Origin: Plazaster borealis
Lineage: Eukaryota; Echinodermata; Asteroidea; Forcipulatida; Labidiasteridae
Assembly (NCBI GenBank): GCA_021014325.1
Contig: CM037472.1
Coordinates: forward strand, 31,892,234-31,956,233
DNA: 64,000 nt
Direction of reading: 5' to 3'
Shown here one piece after another: positions 14,001 to 24,500 of this stretch. The notes below the pieces were generated by a model. It ran no database searches. It saw nothing but the letters and a program-made list of their open reading frames with translations, and was not told where the DNA came from. A program made the translations under genes and the position numbers. Positions within the stretch are counted from its first letter, which is position 1; every line of letters begins with the position of its first letter.

Positions 14001-14110
14001 CCTTTAAGAATAAATCAACCTGATTGGTTGTCATTCAACAGGCGCTATGTTCATGACAAGCTGCTTTTCAAGCGATTGGTAGCCGCTGCACATGATCTAC
14101 CAGATACAAA
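1936..14110 (+). CDS. ADPGK: ADP-dependent glucokinase, 5' part (exons 1-3, cut by assembly gap)
   Basis: This is the N-terminal part of ADP-dependent glucokinase, which phosphorylates glucose to glucose-6-phosphate using ADP and sits at the endoplasmic reticulum. The model joins 1936-2076, 12878-13083 and 14042-14110 with GT-AG introns and matching phases (0, then 2). Residues about 7-22 are hydrophobic and look like the ER signal/anchor. Exon 2 reads RRVAVGLGSCLDAV, the conserved opening of the ribokinase-like fold, and ends in GAAAE, which joins exon 3 as GAAAERYVHDK; vertebrate ADPGK has GAAAERFFSDK at this place. About 140 residues are visible of a family near 500. The active-site part lies in or beyond the N gap. 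Recognition rests on remembered family sequence; I am confident of the family. Confidence 0.9.
2270..2390. repeat. 18-bp minisatellite, about 6 units
   Basis: Units of TGGTCACAGTGTCCTCCA repeat with small deletions at the start of ADPGK intron 1. A long open frame across it (WSQCPPWSQCPP) comes from the repeat and is not a gene. Confidence 0.85.
2638..2727. repeat. Two adjacent short perfect hairpins
   Basis: The first (2638-2664) has 9-bp arms CTTTCTGCT/AGCAGAAAG. The second (2677-2727) has perfect 19-bp arms beginning CAACTGTAAAAAGG around a 13-base loop that is itself nearly palindromic. Confidence 0.8.
3237..3430. mobile_element. Foldback MITE, 'CTCACCCAGTTACT' family copy 1
   Basis: Inverted arms: AGCCTGTGGCTATACACGG with ATGTATAGCCACAGGCCTG, and CTCACCCAGTTACTG with CAGTAACTGGGTGAG. 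The centre is rich in GCGCGC. The left end follows TTAAAGGGGC. Confidence 0.8.
5450..5605. mobile_element. Interspersed repeat with 'GGCCTG' ends, copy 2
   Basis: Short element from CAGGCCTGGAATTAAATGGA to AATTCCAGGCCTG, so its ends are inverted repeats. Confidence 0.62.
5645..6024 (-). mobile_element. TTAA MITE family A, copy 1
   Basis: About 380 bp with TTAA at both ends and diverged terminal inverted repeats (AAAGGCATTTGAGACGTTTG; CAAACGTGTCCACTGCCTTT). The body (GAAAATTTGGGCTCAATTAG, ACTACGTTACTTCCAAGGGA) matches 8408, 54536 and 60276 in reverse. Confidence 0.85.
6047..6426 (-). mobile_element. Interspersed repeat, 'ACTGGACCA' family copy 2
   Basis: Reverse-oriented copy sharing both ends with 176-585, including TTTACACTGGACCACAGGCC and GGGCTTGTTGCTCAGAATGA-type ends. 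Confidence 0.7.
6746..6905 (-). mobile_element. TTAA MITE family A, partial copy
   Basis: Only the internal part is recognisable (TATCCCAACCCATCATATGG, GAAAATTTGGGCTCAATTGG, AAGTTGCAAGAAAATAATGA). Ends are lost. Confidence 0.65.
8408..8780 (+). mobile_element. TTAA MITE family A, copy 2
   Basis: TTAAAGGTATCGTACACGTT at the left and GCGTTCAGTGCCTTTAA at the right. It contains the family's internal hairpin AACTTCTTGCAAGAAGTT. No coding capacity. Confidence 0.87.
9797..9885 (+). repeat. tRNA-Glu-like SINE head or tRNA pseudogene
   Basis: GGTGGCTCAAAGCGTAAAGC resembles an A box and GGTTCGATTCCTGG is a good B box; CGCCTCTCACCAATGTGG resembles the tRNA-Glu(CTC) anticodon arm. The acceptor stem does not pair, so it is not a functional tRNA. 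Confidence 0.55.
10150..10345. repeat. Dispersed repeat shared with 62395-62560
   Basis: TTCAGACTTGTTTCTAAATT, AAATCCTGCTCTTTGAT and GCTGAGGATACTGTTC recur, diverged, at 62395-62560. It lies just before the octamer array. Confidence 0.55.
10402..11258. repeat. Minisatellite of about 33 units (25-27 bp), each with octamer ATTTGCAT
   Basis: Units read GATTTGCATC, then a variable dinucleotide (GA, GG, AG), then GGATAAAGAAT and a 2-4 base spacer. I count about 33 units by eye, of which about 32 carry a perfect ATTTGCAT (reverse ATGCAAAT, the POU/Oct octamer). Unit types alternate (CGAGG, CGGGG, CAGGG), and blocks of several units recur, showing higher-order duplication. Long reverse-strand open frames (MQIIFFIPDANH) result from the repeat and are not genes. 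It lies in ADPGK intron 1. Confidence 0.95.
11904..12210. mobile_element. TTAA MITE family B, diverged copy
   Basis: The right end ACCAATTTATGACCATACTTTTAA matches the family B end; the body (AAATCTGAGAATCAATTTGT, TTACCAAGTGAG) is diverged. The left border is uncertain. Confidence 0.55.
12690..12765 (-). repeat. tRNA-like SINE head (minus strand)
   Basis: Minus strand: CATGGTCCAGTGGTTAGACT as A box and GTGGGTTCGAATCCTACC as B box, a truncated tRNA-derived SINE in ADPGK intron 1, about 110 bases before exon 2. Confidence 0.55.
12878..13083 (+). CDS. ADPGK: ADPGK exon 2
   Basis: The acceptor TTTCTGCAG precedes GTC and the donor is GTAAGG at 13084. The exon encodes VKTTSGEPRRVAVGLGSCLD and onward to SSEDLAESFALFFSYGAAA, matching the first strand and helices of the ADPGK fold (vertebrate RVAVGVNACVDVV and DLEEAFIHFMGKGAAAE). 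It ends in phase 2. Confidence 0.9.
13167..13392. mobile_element. Foldback MITE, 'CTCACCCAGTTACT' family copy 2 (TTAA-bounded)
   Basis: TTAAAGGGGCACTG at the left mirrors CAGTACCCCTTTAA at the right; CTCACCCAGTTACT and AGTAACTGGGTGAG are the inner arms. TTAA at both borders fits a piggyBac-type target duplication. It lies in ADPGK intron 2. Confidence 0.83.
13590..14007 (+). mobile_element. TTAA MITE family B, copy 1
   Basis: TTAAAGGTACGGTCATATAG at the left and CCAATCTATAACCCTACCTTTAA-type end at the right. It ends only 34 bases before ADPGK exon 3 and so provides the sequence around that branch point. Confidence 0.82.
14042..14110 (+). CDS. ADPGK: ADPGK exon 3, truncated by N gap
   Basis: The acceptor CATTCAACAG is followed by G, which completes the split Glu codon of GAAAER. 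The exon reads RYVHDKLLFKRLVAAAHDLP and then runs into the N run. In vertebrates the same position leads to a YVGGNA motif, which would lie inside the gap. Confidence 0.87.
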
Positions 14111-14610
14111 NNNNNNNNNNNNNNNNNNNNNNNNNNNNNNNNNNNNNNNNNNNNNNNNNNNNNNNNNNNNNNNNNNNNNNNNNNNNNNNNNNNNNNNNNN
14201 NNNNNNNNNNNNNNNNNNNNNNNNNNNNNNNNNNNNNNNNNNNNNNNNNNNNNNNNNNNNNNNNNNNNNNNNNNNNNNNNNNNNNNNNNNNNNNNNNNNN
14301 NNNNNNNNNNNNNNNNNNNNNNNNNNNNNNNNNNNNNNNNNNNNNNNNNNNNNNNNNNNNNNNNNNNNNNNNNNNNNNNNNNNNNNNNNNNNNNNNNNNN
14401 NNNNNNNNNNNNNNNNNNNNNNNNNNNNNNNNNNNNNNNNNNNNNNNNNNNNNNNNNNNNNNNNNNNNNNNNNNNNNNNNNNNNNNNNNNNNNNNNNNNN
14501 NNNNNNNNNNNNNNNNNNNNNNNNNNNNNNNNNNNNNNNNNNNNNNNNNNNNNNNNNNNNNNNNNNNNNNNNNNNNNNNNNNNNNNNNNNNNNNNNNNNN
14601 NNNNNNNNNN
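14111..14610. other. Assembly gap, exactly 500 N
   Basis: There are 500 consecutive N, a round number typical of a placeholder for unknown length. ADPGK stops on its left, and ANAPC1 is already at its middle a few hundred bases to its right. Confidence 0.97.
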
Positions 14611-14632
14611 AGTACTCCTCGTTGGACTGAAA
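14611..14632 (+). CDS. Possible exon end after the gap (ADPGK or other)
   Basis: The 22 bases after the gap lead into GTAAGG, a strong donor. In one frame they read VLLVGLK, reminiscent of VLLCGPVG in vertebrate ADPGK, which follows the part lost in the gap. In the frame that fits the next ANAPC1 exon they read STPRWTE, which I cannot match. The piece is too short to decide. Confidence 0.25.
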
Positions 14633-14765
14633 GTAAGGCTGACTCACACGTCATAAAAAATAATGTGAAGCGGATCTTGCCATCACAAATTTACATTGCT
14701 GAAAGTTTAAAAAGTGTCAATTAATTTTCTAAAACTCTACCATGTCTTTTATTATAAACTGTACT

Positions 14766-15274
14766 TGAAGAGGCCTGAAGAGTTTTGTGATGCACTCATT
14801 ATGTTTTGTGATGCACTCATTTTCTAATAGATAGAGTACTCATGAAAGGCGACAAAAGGTACAAGTCTCTACCTCATGTTAAAATGGTGTAAAATATAAT
14901 TGTATTTGATACTCTTTCGGAGCGAAACTTGAAACATGGCGTCATCAGACAGCAAAAACAAATCGGTCTGTGTATTCCAAAGAGGAATTTCTGCGCCAGT
15001 CATATAAGCTCAAAGTCAATGCCGTTTTGTTTGAATATCATCAGAATTCAGGAATGAACTAAAATTCTCTGTACAAAAAAGCACAGACCATATATTTGAA
15101 ATGTGACGTCATTGAACGTTTTGGATTTTGACAAAAATTATGATTGAAGGGTATCAAACACAGTGGCATTTTGCACCATTTTAACATGAGGTTAGAGACT
15201 TGTAATTTTTTCCCCAATTTCATTAGGAAAATGAGTGGATCACAAAACTGAATTTGACCTTGGAGCCCCTCTTT
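14766..15274. mobile_element. Foldback MITE, 'GTGATGCACTCATTTTC' family copy 1
   Basis: Left arm TTTTGTGATGCACTCATTTT and CTACCTCATGTTAAAATGGT; right arm ACCATTTTAACATGAGGTTA and GAAAATGAGTGGATCACAAA. It ends GGAGCCCCTCTTT just 25 bases before the first visible ANAPC1 exon. One 25-bp unit at the left is duplicated. Confidence 0.82.
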
Positions 15275-15299
15275 AATTCCGATGCCTTCTTTCAAACAG

Positions 15300-15589
15300 G
15301 CCAACCTGCGAAGCAATCAGACACAAACACACAGCTGAGTGACTTCATCAGCACCCACCAGGAGCTGAGCGGAGCAGAGAGGACGGTGCTCTTCATGACC
15401 CAGATAGGGTTCACCCTCAAAGACCTGGAGGCTCTTCCACTCGGCGTGGCTCTCCCACTCTGTGAGGCCATCTATCAATGTAGGGAGAAGCCGCCGTCTT
15501 ATTGGCCAGAAGAAGCCTATGTGCTGATGAAACGCCAAGATCTGTCTGCTCAAGCGAGGCTTCCAAAGGAGAAGAAAAGAAGATTTGCG
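15300..15589 (+). CDS. ANAPC1: ANAPC1 exon a (first in window)
   Basis: The acceptor TTTCAAACAG begins in phase 2 and the donor is GTAAGT. It reads MTQIGFTLKDLEALPLGVAL and MKRQDLSAQA, matching vertebrate FTLRDLETLPFGIALP and IGRQDLSKQA. An upstream exon must supply the first base of the opening codon. Confidence 0.93.
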
Positions 15590-18500
15590 GTAAGTAGAGG
15601 GAACTCAATGGAAGATAGATTCATCAACTTCCCCCTCTCCTCCCTGACCCCAGTATTGGAGCCATTAGCAATTAAAGGTAGATAGATTGGTAACTACTCC
15701 AGAAATTAATGACCATAAAAAATTTACTTATTGAGAAGCACTGCAGCTGTTGATAGTATAAAGCATTTTGAGAGAGGATTCCCTTCGAAGTAATATGGTT
15801 TGGAAAACATTTTTCACCCAAAAGATTTGAATCTGGGAATCGATTCATGCATGAATTGTTTCTCGGATTTCTGAGGGTTGGTGTCAATTTGCGAATGCTG
15901 CGGCCAGAGATGCGGTTGGTACGCGCTAAACGTGGATGGATTCAACATTCTTGTGAAAATACCTTGACATTTTGTTCTGTTTTCTCAGCAAGTAGACACT
16001 ATTCAGCTGAAACTTTTACATGTGACTTATATTGTATCTTTCTATATGATTTTGCCTATAAATCAGCATTTCGTTGACAAAAACCAATCTATGATCCTAT
16101 TTTTAAATAGTTGACTGATCACGTATAGCCACATGTTGTTTGGGAGGATGGTGGTCAGAAGGAGAAACGAATTCTTGTTTTCTTTGTAGAAGATGATTCA
16201 TGACAAAATTCCAAAAACGCAGACAACATTCAGACTTAACATTGGTGCACAAGACTACTGCTCTTGTCATGGATCCAGTCTTATATAGCCGTCTATGGAA
16301 TTAATTGCCATCAAATGTCAAATCATTGGTTTCTTTTCTTCGAATTAAGAAAAAACCTAAAAACTCACCTTTAAATCAAAGCATTTGCATAATGTTGTTT
16401 TTCTGGGTTTTCTGCTTTATCCTTGTATTTTATATTTCAAATGTCTTGTTCTTGTGTATCAGCACCATGAGCCTAGGCTTTGGTAGATAAGTGCAATTTA
16501 TAAATATTATTATTATTATGATTAAAAAGATGAACTATTATTTGTAATTTCCAGGAGGTTGTAGCTGACAAGGACTCTAAGCAAGAGGAGGATGGGATGA
16601 GTCACCTTGATCAGGAACTGTTACGTCTTCGCTTCCCAGATGACTTGAGAGTACAAGAAGTCCGCCGTCTGTTTCAGTCGTCCAAACCAGCGAGAATCAC
16701 GCTGGTGCAAAAGCCTGAAGTCAGGTGAGGGAATTGTATTAAATTGACGACTAAAGCACCCATTTATTTCTTTAATACTTGTTTGTCGTAGAACTGACTT
16801 CCCTATGAGCCAAATTAATACTAGAGAGTGAAATTCAATAAGAATACAATATCCAAAATACAATATATAATATGTATACATCCCTATGCTTTATATTCAC
16901 ATCCATAAACTGTAACCATTATAGGTTTGCCTGAGAATAAATGACCTAAAAATACAGTATTACAAATCCTGCTGTTATATTATGGAGTGCTTACATTTAG
17001 TCAATACCCTTCAACCCGGTTCATACTTCATGCAAATTGCAAAAGCAAATCAAATCTGTTTGCATCACGGACATGCTCAAATTGAGATCTCAACAAAGAC
17101 TTCTTCGTTCGCCTACATCTTGTTCCCTTTTTGTTGTGCCAAGAACTCGCTATACAACTTTTGCAGATAGATCATTTTCAGTATATGGCCCCAAAATGTG
17201 GAATAAGCTTCCTGTAAATATCAGAAATGCGAGTTCCCTCACCTCATTCAAGACACTCCTTAAAGCTCACCTGTTCCAGCAGGCTTACTAACCATTCAAC
17301 TGTGCCTCAGCGCCTTAAAGCAAACTTTTGATTTTGGCGCTCTATAAATGACTTTTGATTGATTGATTGACTATAAGAGAACAGCACATACTGATTCGCT
17401 TTTGTGTGAAGTATGAACAAGGCTTTTTTTAGTCGGTTGTGACCGTCAGTCTTTTCAAACTTTGCTTTATCTCTATAGTGATCATGAGTTTATTGAGGAG
17501 CAAGAGATGAGGTTACTTATGGTATCCATGAGAACGATGGCACTGTCAGTTGGGAGGTAGGTACTCAAACCAAATTCCCAGAGCCCAATAGCCCTCAGCA
17601 TGTCCCAATGCGCATGATCGGCGCACAAAGGATTCTGAGTGACATCCGAGTCCAAGCAAAACCGGCAACCATCATGGCACGCTGATTTTGAAGCAATGCG
17701 GTATACGACTATAAAACCTGGCATAGTTACATGTAAACTACAGCATGGCGTCCATCTGGGCAGCTTGATTTATTTTTTTAACTTTACTCAGTTTCCCAAG
17801 ATTCCTTGCGGTATATTTTTAAGATGGCGCTTGTGAATAAGGGCGATTTTACAAATTGTTGTCAAATTTGGTTTTCCCATTTTAGTGAAGACAACCAAAA
17901 AGTGATTTCATTAGGAATTTTGCTCACAACATTTGCTTATTTTGAAAAAAGGAAGCAATGTTTTTTGGTTTTTTTTTTTTTTTTAAACTTTAAATACTGT
18001 TATCCTTACTATGACACCTTTTTTCTGATGGAAATGTTTTTTTAGAGGATTGGCACAAACCATAAGGAAAACTGACTGGGTAAATTTTAAATAATTTTGG
18101 CTGGAACAAAGAAAAATTATAGCTCAGTTGGTAGAGCACTGGCACGTTGATCTGGAAGTTGCAGGTTGAATCCCAAATAGAACCTGGTCTATTTTTTTTG
18201 TTCCACCCGAAACTGCATAAACACTGAGATTTCAGATTAAAACAAATCAACAATTGTATCTACAATTACCAAACATGTTCTTCGTCTTTAAAATATAAAA
18301 TAAAGGGGTAAACAATTCTCTTCTTACAAATAAACTGTTTTCATCTGCTCTCCTAGGGGTATGTTTACTCTCCGCACCTCTCGTCCCGTCGTCACGGAAA
18401 CCCTTCCAATACCAAAGTTGAATTTATCAGGCCGTGCGCCACCAAGGTAAGACGTTGTCTCAATAGATACAAAAATACAGTAGATGTGGTGATGTTGGCC

Positions 18501-21500
18501 AGACTGTTGCTTCGTTCCAAGATATGCAGTAAACTAAACATTTGAAAGTTTCAGAAAATGTTAATTGTTTCATACACAAGAAAGATGTGAATGAGGGTGG
18601 TCTTGGGTTCGAATCCCACCCAAGTAGCCTGGGTTTTTTTCTCATCAGGACTTGGGAAAGCACCAAGTATACAGTGCTCATCACATATCGATGTAAGGGT
18701 TTAAACCAAAATAATATTATTTAGATCTTTCTAGTCTTATTCCCTGCATCATGGCGATGCAATATAATCTTTCTTTACAAAATATTGGCTGGCATGTGAA
18801 AGGAATAGGTCTTCAATAAAGGTATTAGGCACAAATCCATCCAAAGAGTTAAAACTGTTTAAACAAGAAATCAAGAAACTTTGCTCTTTCTTTGGAGCCT
18901 CTGTTGTTAGAGGTATAGTGTTATAATGGCGTGTCCTGGTCGAGTGGTCAAGCGCACTGGACTCAAGCTCTGGTGTTTCTGATCATCAGAGTGTGGGTTC
19001 GAGTCCCAGTCTTGACACTTGTGTCCTAAAGCAAGACACTTAACCATTATTGCTTCGTCCTTTGGATGGGACGTAAAGCTGTTCGTCCTGTGTTTTGTTT
19101 AATGCACCTAAAAGAACCCAGTACACTTGATTGTAAAGTAAAGGGGTTCGCTTGGGTTTTTCTGGTATGGTTGGCTTCAGATTGCACCACAGCACCTTGT
19201 AAACTGTTACATGGTGCTATGTTAAGGGTGTTATATTTCAAACATAGCTCTGCATACTTTATAGAGAAATAATGAGCACTTTGAGACGCCCACAAGTGTG
19301 ATAAAGCGCTAAATAAGAACTATGTATTATTATTATTATAATAAATTATCAGGATAAGAAATTTTGCATTGAATTGGAGATATTTAGCTCATAATACAGA
19401 GGTTAAATTCAGTTTTGTGACGCATTCATGTCCCACTAAATAGATTCCTCATGAAAAGTCTGTAAAATCACATTTAAACGGTGTACAATGTCATTTGATT
19501 TTATAGACTTCCAGTTTGAACTTTTCAAACATCCTAAATTCAAGTGACGTCACATTTCAAACATATTGGTCAGTACATTTTCTTTTTTTAGGGGCAATTT
19601 TGTTTTTCATTCTTGAACTTTCAATGATATTCAATCAAAATGTTCCAGTGTGGAATGTACAGACTAATTTATTGTTGACATCCTATGACGTCATGTTTCA
19701 AGTTTTGCTCAGAAAGAGTATCAAATAAAATGGCATTTTACTCATTTTAATGGTTCGTAATAGATTTTTTTTGGTTCGTAGTTCATAAGAACTCTATCTA
19801 TTGGAAAATGAGTTCATTACGTAAACTGAGTTTGAACTTGGAACTGCCCCTCTTTATGACTTATTGAAGATTCTGGTTTTCTTCATTAGCAGAAATTTGT
19901 ACTTTTTTATTACAGAAACAATACCATATCGTTTCTTCACATTGATGTCCCGGCTAATATGAACGCCTGGCCTTTATTTCATAACGGTGTTGCAGCTGGA
20001 CTCAAAATAGCCCCCGGATGCTCCCAGGTAAAATGCCCACATATTTACAGATTTACTAGCATTATTTGCTTGTTCATGAAACAAACTTGTTCATGGGGTG
20101 TATACTTGTACTTTACAAGAATTGTTAGGAATAATAATAATAAAATAAGCTGTACTCATATAGCACCTTACACAAATGTCCCGCAGCACTTTACCAAAGA
20201 AATTAGCAATAAATTAATTAAAGAGGTACATTTTTAGCAAAGATTTGAAAAAGGCTCTCATTTGGAGCAGTTTTGATGAAGATTGGCAAATTATTCCACA
20301 ATGTCGGTGAAGACTGTGAGAACGAGCGATGGCCATATGATTTAGTAGGAGTGATGTATGGGACGAGTTGCGAAGTAGAGCCGGAACGGGAGGGTACGAG
20401 GATGTTGGTATGGATGAAGGAGTTCTTGGAGGTACTGGGGTGCAGATTGGTTGAGGGAATAGTATTCCATGTTGACATGTTTCAAATAATAATGGACATA
20501 TCTCTAGCACCCATATGCGCAAATTATGGTGTTCATGGCGCATGAACATTATTGCCCCATTCATGGGCTATTTATTTATTTCCTTAAACCATCTCAGCTC
20601 CCTGGGGGAGTGTACAGCCTGTGCCACCAAGTATGTAGAGCACCGAGCTAAATCAATCACAACCATCTCTGCCCTCGCAGGTACCCATTTACCCCCGGGC
20701 GAAAATAAGCAGTTTTAGTTAAGTGTCTTGCTCATCAAGGACACAAGTGCAATGACCGGGATTTGAACCCACACCCTGATGGCTTAACCACCGGAACTTG
20801 AATCCGGTGCACTGGACCGCTTGGCCATGAAACACTGTTAAATGTGTCAGTAAGATTTGCAGTAGCACCATGTGATAATCTGTTTTGAGTGGTGCTTGCT
20901 CAGAGAAGAGCTGTTTTGTTTACTCGATGATTTGACCAGTGTGCTCTGGTCGTCTGTGGGAGAAGGTGTGTTCTATTTTGTAATTTTTTGTAATTTCTTT
21001 CTGTCCTTCAAGGGGCATGTTGCCTTCGGATTGGGTGCTTTGGGCTATAAAAAGCATTTGTTTTGAAATTCATTTGTAATAATATTTAAAAAGTAGAACA
21101 TAATGATTCACATAAATATCCCTTGAAATTGTTTGGTGTTTGTGTAATTTCATGACAGAACATAGTCCTCTATTTTGTAGAACCAAATTGTTGACTCCAC
21201 AAAATGCCGCATTGTATGTTCCGCTGGCTGTATTTCAAAGAGGCAAATTTATGGTTTTTTAAATCAATAATCACTAATTACAAAACACTGTGGGTGATTT
21301 AGTGCATGAACAACTCTTGAAAAGGAGGAGCAATTTCGAGCTGCAACATTATGAGAGATTTGAAGGGCAATGAGAATTTTTAATGAGAATTTTAAATTTT
21401 GGTACTGATAAAAGTTCAAATCTGTTGAATCTATGGCAGATTGATTCCACCTGGATTGTGTATAACCGTCCAGCTGGTGCAGAGTTAACCAATGAACACG

Positions 21501-24500
21501 CAGGCTTTCTGATGGCATTAGGACTCAACGGTCATCTGTCCAGTCTGGCAACGTTAAAGGTTCATGACTACCTCTGTAGGGTGAGTAGTGAGACAACCTC
21601 GTTTCCATGGGCATGAGCACGCCGTATTATTACCTCTCGTCAAGAACCCCTGGAAAAGAAGCACTGAAAAAACAACTCTGATTGGCTACACAAAAGTGAC
21701 TGCTCTGCGCGCACGCTTGTTAAAAACTTTCAAACGCTTGTAGGATGCTTGTCGGGCGCTTAGTACGCGCATGTCAAAATGCTCGTATTTTTACGCAATA
21801 CACTTCAAATGAATCATGTTTTTTACATGGTCACCCTGAACTGCAAACACTTAGACATATCACAAGTGCAAAAAATGAATGAGAGGGGACCAGTCGCTCT
21901 TATGACTTGATGCGTCTTTTGACAGCGCGCCCTGTGTAGTCTCTAACACAGAATGAATCAAAAATGGCTACATGATCTCCTCTCGACCAACCAGAACGGA
22001 TAATAATAATAATAATAATAATAATACGCAGTTTTTATATAGCGCTTTATACTCCCGATGGGTGTCTCAAAGCGCTCAGTATTTTTCCTACAAGGTTAGT
22101 GGAGTTACGTGTGGAAGTAGTAGACCTATTCCTTTGCATAGCACCATGTAATGGTTTACAGGGTGCTGTGGCGCAATATGCAGCCAATCAAACCAGGAAC
22201 ACCGGGGCGAACCCCTCCTCTTTACGATAAGTGCACTGGGTTCTTTTACGTGCATTACACAACACACGGGACCTACGGCTTAACATCCCTTCCGAAGGAC
22301 GAAGCATGTGGTTAAGTGTCTTGCTTAAGGACACAAGTGTCACGACTGGGATTCGAACCCACACTCTGCTGATCAGAAACACCAGAGCTTGAGTTCGGTG
22401 TTCTTATCCGCTTGGCGACGACACGATAAACTGTCCCAGGTGTTTATCAATTGTAGTTCTAAGCAAATATTGTTCACTCCTGTAAGTGTTGCTCCTCCTT
22501 GCATTATTCTTTCAATTAAGAGAAAAGTAAAATGCTTTGAAACAAAGTTAAATCAATGTTGTTAACTGCAGGGACATGAAATGACAAGTGTTGGACTTTT
22601 ACTGGGACTGGCAGCAGCAAAGTAAGTTCTGAAAAGTAACCCAGGAAATTTGTTGTAATTTTACTCCTTGAATACAAAGTGTATAAAAATGATTGACTTT
22701 GACATTTGAGATCATTATAAAAATTTTAAGAAGTAACTATAACTAGTACCCTTGCGGGTACAACCAACCTTACAAATCAGGTTTGTGGGGTCCTGCTATT
22801 GCTGTTCTATTATTCCCTTTTCTAGAGAATTCTTCTGTGGGGTCCAAGTTGAACAAAGACAAACTTTGTGGGGTCCACTGTTCCATTGTGTACAAGTCCC
22901 CACAAGGGCCCCTGCTTAAGCCCATGCATGTGTACATCTCTTTTGGGAGGAGTGTTAGCTCTGAAAAGAGCCGGTGTGGTCTCGACGTTTGAACAGTATA
23001 CTCTGCTCGTTTTCAGGAGAAATGAGCAGAGCATGCTTTTCGAAACGTCAAGACCACACCGGCTCTTTTCAGAGCCAACACTCCACCCTAAAGATTTACA
23101 CATGGTTTTACCCGCAAGTTTACTAGTTATAGTTACTTCTTATTTTCCACACCATGCAAAGCTTTAAACATCACTTAACTGGAATTTTGTCAAATCAGTG
23201 TGATAAATGAGGTCAAACCAAAAACCTTCAGAAACCAATTGTTTCTGTATTATCGTCACCATCTGCCCAGACTTGGCTATTGATGTTCATTTTTGGACAG
23301 AATGTTTCTTGCAAAAGAAATAAAATAATGTAAAATGAAATAATTTTAAAACTTCAGGACACAACCTTTACTTTGACCTTTTTTGTTAAGTTGAAGTAGG
23401 TCAAATATTGCTGCCGCTGTGAGCATTTTTGTACAATCCGCTTGCAGCCGCTTTGATCTCTAAAGGGTTAAATAGTTTGCATTTTGATTCAATAAAGAAT
23501 GCTGAATCAATTCACGGAATCCCAATTCACGCCACCAAAATTACTTCAATTTGTATTCTGATAAATGAGACATTTAAAATTTACCCAGTCAGTTTTCCTT
23601 GTGGTTTATTACTTGATATTTTAAATGAATAAAAAGTTGCATCCCCTTAAGGTGATCCCTCTGCTGCCGTTTCCCAGGTTGTGTCGTATACTTGGGTGTG
23701 ATCCCTGGCTACATGACAGTTACAGGTTGAATGGCTTCTGACTGGCACCCCCGAACAAAGATATTGACAAAATAGGGAGACCGCCGACATAAGGGCTAGA
23801 TAGCTCAGTTGGTAGAGCGCTGGCATGTTAATCCGGAGGTCACAGGTTCAAGTCCCACTCCAGTCAATTGTTGTTCAACCCCAAGTAAAATAAGGTCTAA
23901 CCTTTGTTGTTGTTCCTCCTGTAGGCGAGGCACCATGGATGTAGCCACAACCAAGATGCTTAGTATCCACATCAACGCCCTCCTTCCTCCGACATCCACA
24001 GAGCTTGATATTCCTCATCTTGTCCAGGTCGCTGCCATCATGGGTGTGGGTCTGGTGTATCAGGGTACAGCCCACAGACACATTGCTGAAGTTCTCCTGG
24101 GAGAAATAGGTAGGATGCTCTTTCACTCAGTCACATGTTTTGAAGTAAGGGTCCAAGACCTTGAGATCGAACTGAAAGACCCTTGTTTACAGGTTTCCTC
24201 GGGCTTGCAAGCTACAGTGACTAAGTTCACTTATGAGGCATCCTTGGTTTCATTACCAGAAATGTATAATAATGATATCATAGAGCTGCCAACTCTCCCT
24301 GATTTTGCAGAAAGTTCCCTGAAAATAAACCAATTTGTCCATGTACCCATGAACACATTTGAAAATCTCCCTGATTATGGAAACTTTTTCCCTGTTTATG
24401 TTGAATGTAACTCGATTGTTTTACAAAATCTCCCTAATTGCAAGATGCAAATGTTAGCAGCTCTGATATCACGTAGTGTCAATCACTCGGCAATTTTGTA

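Noticed and set aside
14028..14724. Open frames crossing the gap
   Set aside because: They consist mostly of N translated as X; only 14042-14110 is real coding sequence.
18934..19015. A functional tRNA-Leu gene
   Set aside because: It is the head of a SINE with body and (ATT)n tail and several copies; the acceptor stem is not intact.
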